From assembly GCA_028706895.1 (NCBI GenBank), contig JAQTVG010000045.1:1-7277 (forward strand): 7,277 nt of DNA, given 5' to 3'. The stretch comes from Candidatus Omnitrophota bacterium. Lineage in GTDB: Bacteria; Omnitrophota; Gorgyraeia; Gygaellales; Profunditerraquicolaceae. Positions within the stretch are counted from its first letter, which is position 1. Each line of letters begins with the position of its first letter. The notes under the pieces are model-generated. The model made no database searches, was not told the origin of the DNA, and worked only from the letters and a program-made list of their open reading frames with translations. Position numbers and translations under genes: made by a program. Of this stretch, positions 6,521 to 7,277 are shown piece by piece.

Positions 6521-7008
6521 TTTCTTTTGGGTTGCACATCTTCTCTGGACCATTTACGCGTATGCACTGCAAGGTGTTCGCCGACAAAATAAATATTATT
6601 TTCTATGTCCTCTTCTATCTCTTTAATCTCCAATGCTTTCTCAGGGCATGTGGTTACGCATTTAGGCAGCTTGCCGGAAGTGCCTATACAATAATCGCAC
6701 CTGGAATCCAAATAAGGGATAAAATCCTGAAAGATTATCCCAAAGGGGCACGCTACAGAACAGGACTTGCAGCTTGTGCAGCGCATTTTGTAGCGCTTAA
6801 TATGCCCGTCTGGCGCGCGCTCAAGCGCATTATTATAACAGGAATTTACACAAGGCGCCTCTTCGCAGTGCCGGCAGATTGTGGCAAAAGTGGCGTATTC
6901 ACGAAGCGAAGATACGCCGTTATTCTGCGGATGATAAAAATAATCGCAACAGACCTTGCACTCCTGGCACTTGCTGCAAACCTCTAAATCTACATATAAC
7001 CGTTTCAT
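6517..7008 (-). CDS. Four-[4Fe-4S]-cluster ferredoxin, HycB/CooF/DmsB-like electron-transfer subunit
   Basis: A 163-residue soluble iron-sulfur protein with no signal peptide. Sixteen cysteines fall into four blocks: C11-x2-C14-x2-C17-x3-C21, C45-x2-C48-x4-C53-x3-C57, C77-x2-C80-x2-C83-x3-C87 (followed by P88) and C104-x2-C107-x9-C117-x3-C121 (followed by P122). This is the HycB/CooF/HydN pattern for four [4Fe-4S] clusters; C20 is extra. Members carry electrons between a dehydrogenase (formate or CO dehydrogenase, or a flavoprotein) and a group 4 hydrogenase. Here it sits between the flavin/[2Fe-2S] protein and the membrane anchor gene, in place of the two-cluster NuoI-type subunit of Mbh and Ech. 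The ATG at 7008 has an AGGA site about 6 bases upstream, overlapping the stop of the previous gene. Its TGA stop is embedded in the ATGATGA that starts the next gene. The family call is firm; the exact electron donor is unknown. Confidence 0.9.
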   Translation of the reverse strand: MKRLYVDLEVCSKCQECKVCCDYFYHPQNNGVSSLREYATFATICRHCEEAPCVNSCYNNALERAPDGHIKRYKMRCTSCKSCSVACPFGIIFQDFIPYLDSRCDYCIGTSGKLPKCVTTCPEKALEIKEIEEDIENNIYFVGEHLAVHTRKWSREDVQPKRK

Positions 7009-7015
7009 CGTATTC

Positions 7016-7277
7016 CTAATCCCAGATATCGTGTAAATCTTTTAATTGTTCATACGTAAATACCGGGCCGTCCTTACAGATGTAATAACTGCCTATGCGG
7101 CAGTGGCCGCATTTACCGAGGCCGCAGGACATGCTCTTTTCCATAGACAAGTATATATCTTGCGGCGCAAATCCCAAATCTAACAATTTCAGAGTTACGA
7201 ATTTCATCATTATGGGCGAGCCGCATACTACTGAAACCGCCTTTTTCAAATCCAGCGGCAAATCATTTAATATAGTT
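7016..7277 (-). CDS. C-terminal part of flavin/[2Fe-2S] oxidoreductase, sulfhydrogenase gamma subunit (HydG)/PyrK-like; 5' end outside window
   Basis: Only the last 87 or so residues are present; the frame is open to the right edge, and the TTG at 7261 is an internal leucine, not a start. The visible part holds the end of the NAD(P)-binding fold (VVCGSPIMMKF, like the VCGPPxMM motif of the ferredoxin-reductase family) and then a cysteine motif C-x4-C-x2-C-x7-C (SCGLGKCGHC...YYIC), which in PyrK and hydrogenase gamma subunits binds a [2Fe-2S] cluster. The ending KDGPVFTYEQLKDL is typical of the HydG/AsrB-like branch. Known members carry FAD and pass electrons between NAD(P)H and iron-sulfur partners. 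It lies 7 bases upstream of the four-cluster ferredoxin gene, so it probably feeds, or is fed by, the hydrogenase complex. The FAD domain is not visible, so the flavin is inferred from the family. Stop TAG at 7018-7016. Confidence 0.85.
   Translation of the reverse strand, partial: TILNDLPLDLKKAVSVVCGSPIMMKFVTLKLLDLGFAPQDIYLSMEKSMSCGLGKCGHCRIGSYYICKDGPVFTYEQLKDLHDIWD

Noticed and set aside
6521..6553. Longer N-terminus for the NuoH-type subunit, starting at ATG 6553
   Set aside because: It has no ribosome-binding site and adds a basic leader not typical of the family; the ATG at 6520 overlaps the upstream stop.
6057..6987. Plus-strand open frames at 6057-6392 and 6532-6987
   Set aside because: They lie opposite the NuoH-type and ferredoxin genes, whose motifs are unmistakable; no ribosome-binding sites or recognisable domains were seen.
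7261..7261. TTG at 7261 as the start of a small 81-residue protein
   Set aside because: The frame stays open to the window edge and the visible part is the middle of a known reductase fold, so this is an internal leucine of a longer gene.

Overview
All eleven genes in this window lie on the minus strand and form one tightly packed block, read from the right edge to the left edge. The largest gap between genes is about 19 bases. Several genes overlap by 1 to 11 bases, and no terminator or promoter is visible. It looks like the middle of a long operon cut at both ends. The genes encode a membrane-bound, ion-translocating group 4 [NiFe] hydrogenase related to complex I and joined to Mrp-type antiporter subunits, in the general style of the archaeal Mbh complexes.

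In transcription order (right to left) the layout has three parts. (1) Electron-input side: the C-terminal end of a flavin/[2Fe-2S] oxidoreductase of the sulfhydrogenase-gamma/PyrK type (7277-7016), then a four-cluster HycB/CooF-like ferredoxin (7008-6517). (2) Hydrogenase core: membrane anchor NuoH-type (6520-5606), small subunit NuoB-type (5604-5179), NuoC-type (5179-4745), and catalytic large subunit NuoD/HycE-type (4755-3568) with both CxxC nickel-binding motifs intact. (3) Membrane ion-pumping arm: an unexpected stand-alone PhoU-domain protein (3548-2931), a shortened NuoL/MrpA/MrpD-type antiporter subunit (2934-1279), a fused MbhD+MbhE (MrpA C-terminal) protein (1271-750), MrpB (760-329), and nearly all of MrpC (327 to the left edge). 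MrpD, MrpE, MrpF and MrpG are not in the window; they may lie past the left edge.

Inferred working: electrons enter from a soluble carrier (reduced ferredoxin, NAD(P)H or formate/CO-derived, undetermined here). They pass through the [2Fe-2S]/[4Fe-4S] proteins and the small-subunit cluster to the NiFe site. Proton reduction to H2 (or the reverse) is coupled through the NuoH-type subunit to H+ or Na+ movement in the antiporter arm. The points that depart from a textbook Mbh operon are the embedded PhoU gene, the missing first two helices and missing TM5 glutamate of the antiporter subunit, the HycB-like instead of NuoI-like ferredoxin, the adjoining flavoprotein, and the block order.

The organism is most likely an anaerobic, hydrogen-metabolising bacterium of moderate to low GC content with good Shine-Dalgarno sites. 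Uncultivated fermentative lineages such as Omnitrophota or Elusimicrobiota would fit, but this is a guess: the window holds no taxonomic marker gene. There is no stretch over 300 bases without a gene, and no RNA gene, mobile element, CRISPR array or clear repeat was seen.
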